Positions 8,226-15,447 of a stretch of 32,215 bases of DNA are shown piece by piece; position 1 is the first letter of the stretch; each line of letters opens with the position of its first letter. The stretch is from Frankiales bacterium (GTDB taxonomy: Bacteria > Actinomycetota > Actinomycetes > Mycobacteriales > SCTD01). The translations under genes and the position numbers were made by a program. Location of the stretch: the NCBI GenBank assembly GCA_025965755.1, contig JAOPWI010000366.1:1-32215 (forward strand), written 5' to 3'. Below the pieces are notes generated by a model. The model did not search any database. It had not been told where the DNA came from and saw only the letters and a program-made list of their open reading frames with translations.

Positions 8226-8945
8226 ATGACCGACCTGCCGTCTGCGAGCGAACCTCAGCGAGCGTTCGAGGAGCTTGCCCGCATCACCCTCGCTGACCAC
8301 TCGCTCGAGACGGTGATGGAGAAGATCTCCGCGCTGACCAAGAGCAGCATTCCGGGTGCGAGCGAGGTGTCGGTGACCCTCGTCGAGCAGGGCGAGCCGC
8401 GCACCGTCGCGTTCACCGGCCAGCTGGCCATCGCCATGGACGAGCGGCAGTACGCGCGCGGATACGGGCCCTGCCTGGACAGCATCGCCGGCGCTGAGCT
8501 GGTCCGCATCGACAGCATGCAGGCCGAGCAGCGGTGGCCCGAGTACGTCCAGGACGGACTGCGCCACGGCGTGGGCAGCTCGCTGTCGATTCCGGTCCCG
8601 CTCCAGCGGGAGGTCGCGGCCGCGCTCAACATCTACGGCACCGGCGAGCACGCCTTCGATGACGCGAGCGCCGAGCTGGCCTCGACGTTCGCCGCGTACG
8701 CCGGCGTCGCTCTGGCGAACATGCACCTGTACGAAGCCCAGAGCCGGGTGGCCGAGCAGCTTCAGAGCGCGATGCAGTCCCGCGCCGTGATCGAACAGGC
8801 CAAGGGCATCCTGATGGGCCAGCGCCGGTGCACCGCCGACGAGGCGTTCGACGTGCTCGTGCACCTCTCGCAGGCCGGCAACCGCAAGCTCCGGGACGTG
8901 GCACAGGCGCTCGTCAGCGACGCCGCCCGACCCCACCGCGGCTGA
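8226..8945 (+). CDS. GAF and ANTAR domain regulator
   Basis: A 239-residue protein with a GAF domain (about residues 15-165) followed by a C-terminal ANTAR domain (about 180-235). The ANTAR signature is AVIEQAKGILMGQRRCTADEAFDVL. ANTAR domains bind paired-hexaloop RNA and act as antiterminators; the GAF part probably senses a small molecule or redox state and controls dimerisation. The ATG at 8226 has AGGA 6 bases upstream. Longer in-frame readings into the methyltransferase region are not credible because homology starts at this Met. A -10-like TACCCT is present about 130 bases upstream. Such proteins are numerous in soil actinobacteria; the RNA targets are unknown. Confidence 0.92.
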   Translation: MTDLPSASEPQRAFEELARITLADHSLETVMEKISALTKSSIPGASEVSVTLVEQGEPRTVAFTGQLAIAMDERQYARGYGPCLDSIAGAELVRIDSMQAEQRWPEYVQDGLRHGVGSSLSIPVPLQREVAAALNIYGTGEHAFDDASAELASTFAAYAGVALANMHLYEAQSRVAEQLQSAMQSRAVIEQAKGILMGQRRCTADEAFDVLVHLSQAGNRKLRDVAQALVSDAARPHRG

Positions 8946-9065
8946 CCCTGCGCGGCGCGCGGTGTGGCCGGTCCCGCGGTGGGCGGCCCGCCGACGGTCC
9001 CCGAGCCGGATCCGGTCCCGGGTCGCGCCCTCCAGGTGGGTGGACGGTGCCCGCGGCCGAGTTAC

Positions 9066-9107
9066 TTGACACGTCACCCAGTCCTGCTACAGTAGGTGAC
9101 ACGTCAT
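9066..9107 (+). promoter_or_regulatory. yceI promoter with two TGACACGTCA operator boxes
   Basis: A near-consensus sigma-70 promoter: TTGACA at 9066-9071, a 16-base spacer and TACAGT at 9088-9093. Two identical TGACACGTCA boxes (arms TGAC/GTCA) lie at 9067-9076, overlapping the -35, and at 9098-9107, over the expected start site. Their spacing of 31 bases is about three helical turns, which would put two repressor dimers on the same DNA face. A MarR-type repressor is a reasonable guess; no regulator gene is adjacent. Confidence 0.8.
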
Positions 9108-9142
9108 CCACATGGGATGGCGACGAACCGACGGAGCACCTC

Positions 9143-9709
9143 ATGACCGCCCCCACCACCACCCCGACGCTCGCCGAGCTGACCGGCACCTACACCCTGG
9201 ACCCGACCCACAGCCGCATCGGCTTCGTCGCCCGCCACGCGATGGTCACCAAGGTCCGCGGCTCGTTCAACGAGTTCGAGGGCACCGCCGTTCTGGACGG
9301 CACGAACCCCGCCGCCTCCTCCGCGACGCTCACCGTCCAGGCCAAGAGCATCGACACCCGCCAGGCGCAGCGCGACGAGCACCTGCGCAGCAACGACTTC
9401 CTGGCGATGGACTCCTTCCCCGAGATCACCTTCGTCTCCACGTCCGTCGAGCAGACCGGCGACGCGGAGTTCGAGCTGGCCGGCAACCTCACGGTCAAGG
9501 GCGTCACCAAGGCCGTGACCATCCCCTTCACCTACGAGGGTGCCGCCACCGACCCGTACGGCAACCTGCGCGTCGGCTTCGAGGGCGCGGTCGTCATCAA
9601 GCGCAGCGACTACGGCGTGAGCTTCAACGCCGCGCTGGAGACCGGCGGCGTGCTCATCAGCGAGAAGGTCACGCTGGAGTTCGAGATCTCCGCGATCAAG
9701 AACGTCTGA
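9143..9709 (+). CDS. YceI family lipid-binding protein
   Basis: A 188-residue YceI-family protein with a lipocalin-like barrel that binds isoprenoid-type lipids. Characteristic motifs are YTLDPTHSRIGFVARHAMVTKVRG at the N-terminus (read from residue 17), ATLTVQAKSIDTRQAQRDEHL, FLAMDSFPEITFVST, LAGNLTVKGVTKAVTIPFTY and RSDYGVSFNAALETGGVLISEKV. No signal peptide is visible, so this is the cytosolic variety common in actinobacteria. The start has GGAG 6 bases upstream. It has its own strong promoter with paired operator boxes and its own terminator hairpin, so it is a tightly regulated single-gene unit, probably induced by stress or a lipophilic ligand (inference). Confidence 0.95.
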   Translation: MTAPTTTPTLAELTGTYTLDPTHSRIGFVARHAMVTKVRGSFNEFEGTAVLDGTNPAASSATLTVQAKSIDTRQAQRDEHLRSNDFLAMDSFPEITFVSTSVEQTGDAEFELAGNLTVKGVTKAVTIPFTYEGAATDPYGNLRVGFEGAVVIKRSDYGVSFNAALETGGVLISEKVTLEFEISAIKNV

Positions 9710-9741
9710 CCGCTCGATCCCGCACACCTCCGTCGGGTGAC

Positions 9742-9770
9742 GGGTGCCGCCGGCCTCGCCGGCGGCACCC
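9742..9770 (+). terminator. Terminator hairpin after yceI
   Basis: GGGTGCCGCCGG (9742-9753) pairs perfectly with CCGGCGGCACCC (9759-9770) around a 5-base loop. The 12-base GC stem 33 bases after the yceI stop is a strong intrinsic-type terminator without a clean U-tract. Confidence 0.8.
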
Positions 9771-9912
9771 CGCCCCGCCACCTCAGCGCCACCCACCCCG
9801 GGCAGCTCTGGGCCACACCTGACGCGAGCGGCGTGATGCCAGGGCGAAAGCAGGGGCCCGGCGTCGCCGCCCTGCCACAGCCACTCCCGCTCGACCCAAG
9901 GACGGCCCGGCC

Positions 9913-10512
9913 ATGACCTCGCACAAGACCGCCCACACCGCCGTGCCGCTGCACCCGCTGCTGGCCGGGCGGTGGAGCCCCCGCGGCTTCGACCGCAGCC
10001 ACCAGCTCGACGACGCGGACACCACCGCACTGCTCGAAGCCGCCCGGTGGGCGCCGTCGGCGAACAACACCCAGCCGTGGCGCTTTCTCGTCACCCGTCG
10101 CGACGAGCCGGACTTCCCGGCGCTGGCGGGCTTGCTGACCGAGGGCAACCGCAGCTGGGCGCCGCAGGCCAGCGCCCTCGTCCTGGTCGCAGCGCAGACG
10201 GCCGACGAGACCGGCCGGCCGCGTCCGTGGGCGCTGTACGACACCGGCCAGGCCGTGGCCGCGCTCAGCGTCCAGGCAGAGGCCCTCGGTCTGCACGTGC
10301 ACCAGCTCGGCGGGTTCGACGCGGACGCGGCGCGTCACGACTTCGGGCTGACCGACGACCTGACGCCGGTCGTCGTGGTCGCGATCGGGCGGCTCGACCC
10401 GGACGCAGTTCTGCCCGAGCCGCTCGCCGCCCGCGAGCTGGCGCCTCGCACCCGCGAGCCGTTGCCGGCCCTGCTGCTCCACCGCCGCCGGACCGGCAGC
10501 CGCGCCGCGTAG
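9913..10512 (+). CDS. Nitroreductase family flavoprotein
   Basis: A 199-residue FMN-dependent nitroreductase-family enzyme, expected to reduce nitro-aromatics, quinones or similar acceptors with NAD(P)H. The N-terminal RWSPRGFD and the FMN-binding ARWAPSANNTQPWRFLV are diagnostic. DTGQAVAALSVQAEALGLHVHQLGGFD (read from residue 113) and the glycine-containing VVVVAIGRLD complete the fold. AAGGAC lies about 9 bases before the ATG. It is a single gene, flanked by the yceI terminator upstream and a very strong bidirectional hairpin downstream. The facing azoreductase is also an FMN-type reductase, so the area is enriched in reductive detoxification functions. Confidence 0.93.
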   Translation: MTSHKTAHTAVPLHPLLAGRWSPRGFDRSHQLDDADTTALLEAARWAPSANNTQPWRFLVTRRDEPDFPALAGLLTEGNRSWAPQASALVLVAAQTADETGRPRPWALYDTGQAVAALSVQAEALGLHVHQLGGFDADAARHDFGLTDDLTPVVVVAIGRLDPDAVLPEPLAARELAPRTREPLPALLLHRRRTGSRAA

Positions 10513-10567
10513 ATCTGCTGCGGTCCCCCCGGGAGCCGCCGTCGGTCCGGAGGCGCCGCCCGGTGTG

Positions 10568-10612
10568 GTCGCGGACGGGGACCGGCCTGGGCCTTTGGTC
10601 CCCGTCCGCGAC
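10568..10612. terminator. Perfect 16-bp bidirectional terminator hairpin
   Basis: GTCGCGGACGGGGACC (10568-10583) is exactly complementary to GGTCCCCGTCCGCGAC (10597-10612) around a 13-base loop. It lies between the convergent nitroreductase and azoreductase genes and can stop transcription from both sides. Confidence 0.85.
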
Positions 10613-10622
10613 GGCGCAGCTG

Positions 10623-11264
10623 TCAGGCGGCGCGCTTGGCCGCAAGCGCCTTGCCGGCCTGGGCGGCTGCCTCCTGAGCGGTCTGGTGCATGAGCGCCGC
10701 GATCTCGGTGAACTCGTCCAGAGCCGGGTTGACGCCGACCAGGGTGAACTCGCGCTCGATCACTGTGAGGTCAGCGCCCCAGAGGTCGACGAGGATCCGG
10801 CGCAGGTAGTCGCTGCTGTGGTCCCACCCTGCGCGGGGCGTGCCGGCGCCGTAGGCGCCGCCGCGCGTGATGATCAGTACCGTCGGGGTGCCCTCGAGGA
10901 GCCGGGTGCCCTGCGGCGCGCCGGCGAGCGCGAGGTCGATCCACGTCTTGGCGTGCTGCGAGACCCCGAAGTTGTACAGCGGCAGCGCCAGGACGGCGCT
11001 GGTCGCCTCCTGCAGCTCCGCGGCCACCCGCTGAGCGAGCTCGACCGCCTCGCGCTGCTCGGCGCTGCGATCGGCCTCCGGCGTGTAGCTGCCGGAGATG
11101 GCGGCCGCCCAGGCCGGCGCGGGCAGCGGGTCCTGGCCGAGGTGGCGCCGCACGACCGGCACCTCCGGACTGGCGGCGACCAGCTCGGCCAGAACGAGGT
11201 CGGCCAGCGCGCTGCTGGCGGAGCGCTCGCCCTGAATGCTGGCGTCGATGCGGAGCAAGGACAT
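10623..11264 (-). CDS. azoR: FMN-dependent NADH-azoreductase
   Basis: A 213-residue flavodoxin-fold azoreductase/quinone reductase. The start MSLLRIDASIQGERSAS carries the FMN-phosphate loop. LALPLYNFGVSQHAKTWID is the classical AzoR motif, and TRGGAYGAGTPRAGWDHSS (from about residue 135) the second FMN contact. Length equals the family norm. It would reduce azo dyes and quinones by two-electron transfer and protect against thiol or quinone stress. The gene is divergent from a MarR regulator across 87 bases containing two near-identical palindromes, so it is almost certainly repressed by that MarR (inference from layout). Confidence 0.93.
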   Translation of the reverse strand: MSLLRIDASIQGERSASSALADLVLAELVAASPEVPVVRRHLGQDPLPAPAWAAAISGSYTPEADRSAEQREAVELAQRVAAELQEATSAVLALPLYNFGVSQHAKTWIDLALAGAPQGTRLLEGTPTVLIITRGGAYGAGTPRAGWDHSSDYLRRILVDLWGADLTVIEREFTLVGVNPALDEFTEIAALMHQTAQEAAAQAGKALAAKRAA

Positions 11265-11286
11265 GAGTTCCCCTGACGAGAGTGAC

Positions 11287-11298
11287 TTGAACGTTCAA
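11287..11298. promoter_or_regulatory. MarR operator 1, perfect palindrome TTGAACGTTCAA
   Basis: A perfect 12-base palindrome 23 bases before the azoR start codon, in the divergent azoR/marR intergenic region. The sister site lies 32 bases further on. Confidence 0.75.
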
Positions 11299-11318
11299 CT
11301 CAAGCTAAGTCAGCCGTG

Positions 11319-11330
11319 TTGAAGGTTCAA
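11319..11330. promoter_or_regulatory. MarR operator 2, TTGAAGGTTCAA
   Basis: Differs from operator 1 by one central base and keeps perfect TTGAA/TTCAA arms. It lies just upstream of the marR -10 (TAGACT), so binding here would block marR transcription, giving autorepression. Confidence 0.75.
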
Positions 11331-11339
11331 GCCCGCCGG

Positions 11340-11345
11340 TAGACT
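11340..11345 (+). promoter_or_regulatory. -10 element TAGACT for a leaderless marR transcript
   Basis: TAGACT fits the actinobacterial TANNNT -10. Exactly 6 bases separate it from the GTG at 11352 and there is no Shine-Dalgarno, as expected for an mRNA beginning at the start codon. Confidence 0.6.
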
Positions 11346-11351
11346 GCGGAT

Positions 11352-11858
11352 GTGACCTCCGGCACCGTCTCCGAGCCTGCTGCGCCGTGGCTGACGCCCG
11401 CCCAGCAGCGCGACTGGCGGGCCCTGGTCGCGCTGTTCATGACGCTGCCGCCGGCCCTGGACGCGCAGCTCAAGCGAGACGCCGGCCTGAACTCCTTCGA
11501 GTACCACGTGCTCGCTGCGCTCTCCGACGCGCCGGACCGAGCGCTCGTGCTCAGCGAGCTGGCCGTCATGTCCCAGGGGTCGCTCTCCCGGCTGTCCCAC
11601 GCCATCACCCGGCTCGAGCGATCCGGGTGGGTGGACCGCCGCAGCTGTGCCGACCGCACTGGCCGGCGCACCGAGGCACGGCTCACGGAGGCCGGCCTCG
11701 CCAAGCTCGAGCAGATCGCGCCCGGACACGTGCGCGAGGCGCGCCGCCTGGTGATCGACGTGCTGAGTTCCGCTCAGCTCGCCGCGCTCGGCGACGCCGC
11801 CAGGACGCTGCTCGCCGCCGCCGTGCCGGATGCGCCCCGGGGGTGCCCGCAGCTCTGA
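11352..11858 (+). CDS. MarR family transcriptional regulator
   Basis: A 168-residue MarR/SlyA-type winged-helix repressor. The central segment FEYHVLAALSDAPDRALVLSEL (read from residue 49) is followed by the recognition region SQGSLSRLSHAITRLERSGWV and the wing RRSCADRTGRRTEARLTEAG. The GTG start is chosen because homology begins here and a -10 element sits 6 bases upstream; the alternative of an RBS-led start is not supported. It is divergent from azoR and probably represses both genes through the TTGAA-N2-TTCAA sites, released by quinones or other electrophiles. The ligand is inferred from the target gene only. Confidence 0.93.
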   Translation: MTSGTVSEPAAPWLTPAQQRDWRALVALFMTLPPALDAQLKRDAGLNSFEYHVLAALSDAPDRALVLSELAVMSQGSLSRLSHAITRLERSGWVDRRSCADRTGRRTEARLTEAGLAKLEQIAPGHVREARRLVIDVLSSAQLAALGDAARTLLAAAVPDAPRGCPQL

Positions 11859-11933
11859 GCGCGGCGCCGCCGGTCACCTGCGCCGGTTCACCGCCCAGGA
11901 GCCGGTGGCTCCTCACCACGGGCCCACGCCAAA

Positions 11934-11963
11934 CGCCGGGCTGGGGACAACCCCAGCCCGGCG
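11934..11963. terminator. Perfect 13-bp hairpin between convergent marR and binding-protein genes
   Basis: CGCCGGGCTGGGG (11934-11946) pairs with CCCCAGCCCGGCG (11951-11963) across an ACAA loop. It lies 75 bases after marR and 42 bases beyond the end of the opposing lipoprotein gene and should work in both directions. Confidence 0.8.
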
Positions 11964-11973
11964 CTTGGACAAG

Positions 11974-12000
11974 CCCCCGACCCCGCGAACGCGTCGGGGG
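11974..12000 (-). terminator. Hairpin directly after the binding-protein gene
   Basis: CCCCCGAC (11974-11981) pairs with GTCGGGGG (11993-12000), with an inner GCG/CGC. On the minus strand it starts 5 bases after the stop codon of the substrate-binding protein and forms a tandem terminator with the 11934-11963 hairpin. Confidence 0.6.
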
Positions 12001-12005
12001 TGCTG

Positions 12006-13379
12006 CTACTTCGGGTCGCTGATCGACCCGGTCTGGCCCTCGCTGTTCAGCAGCTCGCCGATGAACTCGTACTTGCCGGTGCCGCCCTTCTGGGCCGGCG
12101 GGACGTAGCGCGCGAACCGTGCCGCCTCAGGCATGTAGGCGTCGTTCGTGCCGTCGGTCTTGTAGGTCGCGCCATCGAGAGAGAGCGGGTGGGTGAAGTC
12201 GGCGTTCCAGACGACCTTCATCACGTTGACCCGGTTCAGGCCACCCTCTTCCGCAGCGGCCGCCCGGAGCACCTTCTCCAGGAGGATGGCGTACGTCGCG
12301 CCGGTGAAGTACGAGCCCTGCTGGGGGTCGTGTCCCTTGTCCTGCAGGATCTTGTTGACCTTCTGAACCTCCGGGTCGTCCGTCATGCTGGAGTCCTTGC
12401 CGGCGACGGCGACCAGGACGCCCTTGCCGGCAGGGTCCACCGGCTTGAAGTAGGCCGGCACGCTCTGGCAGTTGTAGGACAGGATCTTCTCCTGCCGGGC
12501 GTTGGCCAGCGCCGCCATGCTCTGCGAGCAGGGAGCGCCGGTGGTGCCGAGGACGATGACGTCCGCGTCGCTGGCGGCCAGGGTCGTGGTCTGGCTGGTG
12601 ACGTCAGGAGCGGCCGGGTCGTGCGTGACCACCTTGACGAGCTCGATCTTCCCGTCCTCGGCACACTTCTCGATGCCCTGGCGGTAGGTCTTGCCGAAGT
12701 CGTTGTCCATGAACAGGCCGGCGACCTTGGCCTTGCCGCCCTTGCCGAGGTTCTCGGCGATGTAGTTGCACCACAGGTTGGCCTCGGTGTTCAGGGCCAG
12801 GATGCCGCCGATGGTCCACGGGTGGTTCTTCGGGTCGCCCCAGACCGGGAACCCGGTCAGGTTGAACAGCTGCGGCATGCAGGCTTCCTGCAGCGTGTCC
12901 CGGATGGCCAGGTTGTTCGGCGTGCCCACCATGTTCACCATGGCGAACGGCTTGACGGTGTCCAGCGCCTCCTTCGCGTTGGCCAGCGTGCGGGCCGGGT
13001 CGTAGGCGTCGTCGGCCGACTTCAGCACGACCTTCTTGCCGTCGATGGGCTCCATCTGGTCGAAGTAGGCGCGCATGCCGTCGTCGGTGGTGCCGAGCGC
13101 CGCCACCGGGCCGGACTCCGGCAGGCTCATGTACAGCGTGATCTCGCTGTCCGTGACGCCCTGCTTGGGGTCCCAGTCGGCCGGGCAGTTCGGCAGGTCC
13201 AGCGTCGTGCCCGGCGCGATCTCCAGGGGCTCGTCGAGGTTCACCTCGCCGCCGCCCTGCGCGGCTGCGCCGGGCTCGTCGGCGGTGCCGGCGTTCTCGT
13301 CGCTGCCGCCGCCGCAGGCCGTGGCCACGAGCGAGACAGCGATCAGCGCGGTGATGAGCCGGAGGCGGGTGGTCCGCAT
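12006..13379 (-). CDS. ABC transporter substrate-binding lipoprotein, LivK-like
   Basis: A 457-residue exported binding protein of the branched-chain amino acid type (periplasmic-binding fold I). The N-terminus MRTTRLRLITALIAVSLVA is a lipoprotein signal ending in a lipobox (ATAC) followed by a Gly/Ser/Asp linker, so it should be lipid-anchored outside the membrane. The ATG at 13379 is preceded by AGAGGA with 7-base spacing; a GTG two codons earlier is less likely. Motifs such as ITLYMSLPESGPVAALG, ALDTVKPFAMVNMVG and DADVIVLGTTGAPCSQ fit the family. No permease or ATPase gene is adjacent. Its position next to an acyl-CoA synthetase suggests it captures the carboxylate that the neighbouring genes degrade (inference). 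Confidence 0.92.
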   Translation of the reverse strand: MRTTRLRLITALIAVSLVATACGGGSDENAGTADEPGAAAQGGGEVNLDEPLEIAPGTTLDLPNCPADWDPKQGVTDSEITLYMSLPESGPVAALGTTDDGMRAYFDQMEPIDGKKVVLKSADDAYDPARTLANAKEALDTVKPFAMVNMVGTPNNLAIRDTLQEACMPQLFNLTGFPVWGDPKNHPWTIGGILALNTEANLWCNYIAENLGKGGKAKVAGLFMDNDFGKTYRQGIEKCAEDGKIELVKVVTHDPAAPDVTSQTTTLAASDADVIVLGTTGAPCSQSMAALANARQEKILSYNCQSVPAYFKPVDPAGKGVLVAVAGKDSSMTDDPEVQKVNKILQDKGHDPQQGSYFTGATYAILLEKVLRAAAAEEGGLNRVNVMKVVWNADFTHPLSLDGATYKTDGTNDAYMPEAARFARYVPPAQKGGTGKYEFIGELLNSEGQTGSISDPK

Positions 13380-13398
13380 CGGCACGTCCTCTCAAAGT

Positions 13399-13430
13399 GA
13401 GTCGTCTACGGAGTCGTATACGGAGTCATC
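13399..13430. repeat. 12-base direct repeats GAGTCGTMTACG
   Basis: GAGTCGTCTACG (13399-13410) and GAGTCGTATACG (13411-13422) are adjacent copies differing at one base, followed by a partial third copy GAGTCATC. The array lies 20 to 51 bases upstream of the binding-protein ATG on the minus strand, a plausible place for regulator binding. Confidence 0.65.
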
Positions 13431-13589
13431 GGGCCACGTCGGGGATGACGTGGCTCACACTGGCGGACGCTAGCGCGCCGCCACAGGGCGGCGGCGAAGC
13501 GGGACACACGGGTGCATCACGAAACGGCGACGGCCGGCCGTGGACTCCCCCGGCGAGCCCGCTCGAGCGCCCGAGCTGCGGCGGCGCAC

Positions 13590-13663
13590 GCCCACCGGAG
13601 CACTCGCCCACCCGAGCACTCGCCCACCGGAGCACTCACCTGCCGGAGCACTCGCCTGCCGGA
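13590..13663. repeat. 16-base tandem repeat, about 4.6 copies
   Basis: Unit GCCCACCGGAGCACTC. Copies at 13590-13605, 13606-13621, 13622-13637 and 13638-13653, plus a partial copy to 13663. The core GAGCACTC is constant, while the first half varies (CCCACC, CCTGCC). It could be an iteron-like protein-binding array or a simple minisatellite. Confidence 0.85.
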
Positions 13664-13792
13664 CGCGGGAGTTGCGTCGGCGTTGCCCGCCTTGACACTG
13701 CGTGTGACCCCGAACACACTGCCGTCCACGCTGGACAGCAAGTCCAGACACTGCGGCCAGGGCGCCGTACGCCTGCGACGACGGGGAGCACC

Positions 13793-15442
13793 GTGCCGGA
13801 CGCCGACATCCTGGAACCGCCGTCCGCGCAGCCCGCCAGAGCGGCCGCCGCCGCGCCGCTGACCCAGTCCTGGTGGCCCGCCGACACGAGCGTCGAGCTC
13901 AGTGATCTGACGGTCGGCGAGCTGCTCGTCGCCCGGGCGACCGCTCATCCGGACCGGCTGGCCCTCGTCGCCACGTCTCACAGCGGAGAACAGCTGCGGC
14001 TCACCTACGCCGACCTGCTGGAGCGGTCCCGCCGGGTGGCCTCAGGCCTGCTGGAGGTGGCCGAGCCGGGTGAGTTCGTGGCGCTGTGGGCGCCGAACGT
14101 CGCCGAGTGGCCGATCGTGCAGTACGGCGCGGCTCTGGCCGGCGTCGTCCTCGTCGCCCTCAACCCGGTGCTGCGCGGGGAGGAGCTGCGCTACGCGCTC
14201 GACCACTCCGGTGCCGTCGCCCTGATCCATGCCGACACCAGCCGGGACTACGACCTCGCGGCGGTGGTGGCCGAGGTCGCCCCGACCTGCCCGTCGGTCC
14301 GCACGGTCGTCAGCCTGTCGGACGTCGACCGGCTGGCCGGCGCGCCGGCGCGCGAGTCGCTGCCGACGGTCCGGCAGCTCGACCCGGTCATGCTGCAGTA
14401 CACCTCCGGAACCACCGGCACACCCAAGGGCGTGCTGCTGCACCACCGGGCGCTGGTCAACAACGCGATGCTGACGCTGGAGAGCACCGGCGTGGCGGCC
14501 GGCGCGGTCTGCGTCAACCCGCTGCCGATGTTCCACACGGCCGCCTGCGTCATCAGCACGCTGGGGCCGCTCTGGATCGGCGGCACCATGGTGCTCCTCC
14601 AGCAGTTCACTCCGGCCGCCGCGCTGGCCGCGGTCCGTGACGAGGGCGCGACCGTGCACATGGCGGTGCCCACCGTGCTCGGGGCGCTGCTGGAGGCGGC
14701 GAAGGCCGGCGGTGAGCCGGCTCCGCACCTGGACCAGGTCCTGGTCGGCGCCGCCAACGTGCCGCGCACGATGATCGAGGCGGTCGAGGAGGTCTTCGGG
14801 GCGTCGGTGCACAACCTGTTCGGCCAGACCGAGCTGGCCCCGGTGATCACGTGCATCCGGCCCGGTGACACCCGTTCGGACCAGGTGTCGTCGGTCGGGC
14901 GCCCGCTGCCGCAGGCCGAGGTCAAGATCGTCGATCCGGCGACCGGCGAGGTCGCCCCGCTGGGCACCTCGGGTGAGATCTGCGCCCGGAGCTATCAACA
15001 GCTGATCGAGTACTACCGGGATCCGGAGGCCACCGCGGCCGCGGTCGACGCGGACGGATGGCTGCACATGGGCGACCTGGGCGCCATGGACGAGCGGGGA
15101 GTCCTCACCCTGACGGGCCGGCTGAAGGAGCTCATCATCCGGGGCGGGGAGAACATCGCGCCCGGATCGGTCGAGAACGTCCTCGTCACCCATCGCGCCG
15201 TCCTGGACGCCGCCGTGGTGGGTGTTCCCGACGACACCTGGGGCGAGGTGGTCGTCGCCGCGGTGCGGCTCCGCGAGGCGCTGGAGGACCCGCAGGCCGA
15301 GCTCACCGCGTTCTGCCGCGAACGCCTGGCTCCCTACATGGTGCCCGTCCGCTTCGAGGTCGTGACCGACTACCCGATGACGGCGTCCGGCAAGGTGCAG
15401 AAGTTCCGGCTGCGTGAGCAGCTCCAGCGACAGGGCGACTGA
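13793..15442 (+). CDS. Acyl-CoA synthetase (AMP-forming ligase)
   Basis: A 549-residue ANL-superfamily enzyme that activates a carboxylic acid with ATP and CoA. The P-loop YTSGTTGTPKGVLL lies at about residues 203-216, LFGQTELAPV is motif A5, MGDLGAMDERGVLTLTGR contains the hinge Asp region, and the catalytic Lys is in the C-terminal TASGKVQKFRLR. The start is GTG 13793 with GGGGAG at 13783-13788. A longer reading frame upstream runs through a non-coding repeat. The SDR gene follows after 5 bases, so the two are co-transcribed. In context it probably feeds the ring or side-chain degradation enzymes nearby. Acid specificity (aromatic, alicyclic or fatty) cannot be told by eye. Confidence 0.92.
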   Translation: MPDADILEPPSAQPARAAAAAPLTQSWWPADTSVELSDLTVGELLVARATAHPDRLALVATSHSGEQLRLTYADLLERSRRVASGLLEVAEPGEFVALWAPNVAEWPIVQYGAALAGVVLVALNPVLRGEELRYALDHSGAVALIHADTSRDYDLAAVVAEVAPTCPSVRTVVSLSDVDRLAGAPARESLPTVRQLDPVMLQYTSGTTGTPKGVLLHHRALVNNAMLTLESTGVAAGAVCVNPLPMFHTAACVISTLGPLWIGGTMVLLQQFTPAAALAAVRDEGATVHMAVPTVLGALLEAAKAGGEPAPHLDQVLVGAANVPRTMIEAVEEVFGASVHNLFGQTELAPVITCIRPGDTRSDQVSSVGRPLPQAEVKIVDPATGEVAPLGTSGEICARSYQQLIEYYRDPEATAAAVDADGWLHMGDLGAMDERGVLTLTGRLKELIIRGGENIAPGSVENVLVTHRAVLDAAVVGVPDDTWGEVVVAAVRLREALEDPQAELTAFCRERLAPYMVPVRFEVVTDYPMTASGKVQKFRLREQLQRQGD

Positions 15443-15447
15443 ACTCC

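Larger units (their letters stand above)
13380..13792. other. Divergent intergenic region with two repeat arrays
   Basis: 413 bases between the binding-protein gene (minus) and the acyl-CoA synthetase (plus). It holds a 12-base direct repeat next to the minus-strand start and a 16-base tandem repeat in the middle, both listed separately. One plus-strand frame stays open through it from 13397, but the repeat unit is not a multiple of three and homology to ligases starts only after 13793, so I regard it as non-coding. Confidence 0.7.

Noticed and set aside
13590..13663. CRISPR array
   Set aside because: The 16-base units are directly adjacent with no spacers and no cas genes nearby.
13397..13792. 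N-terminal extension of the acyl-CoA synthetase through the repeat region
   Set aside because: The extension is repetitive and low-complexity, homology begins after GTG 13793, and that codon has a GGGGAG site.
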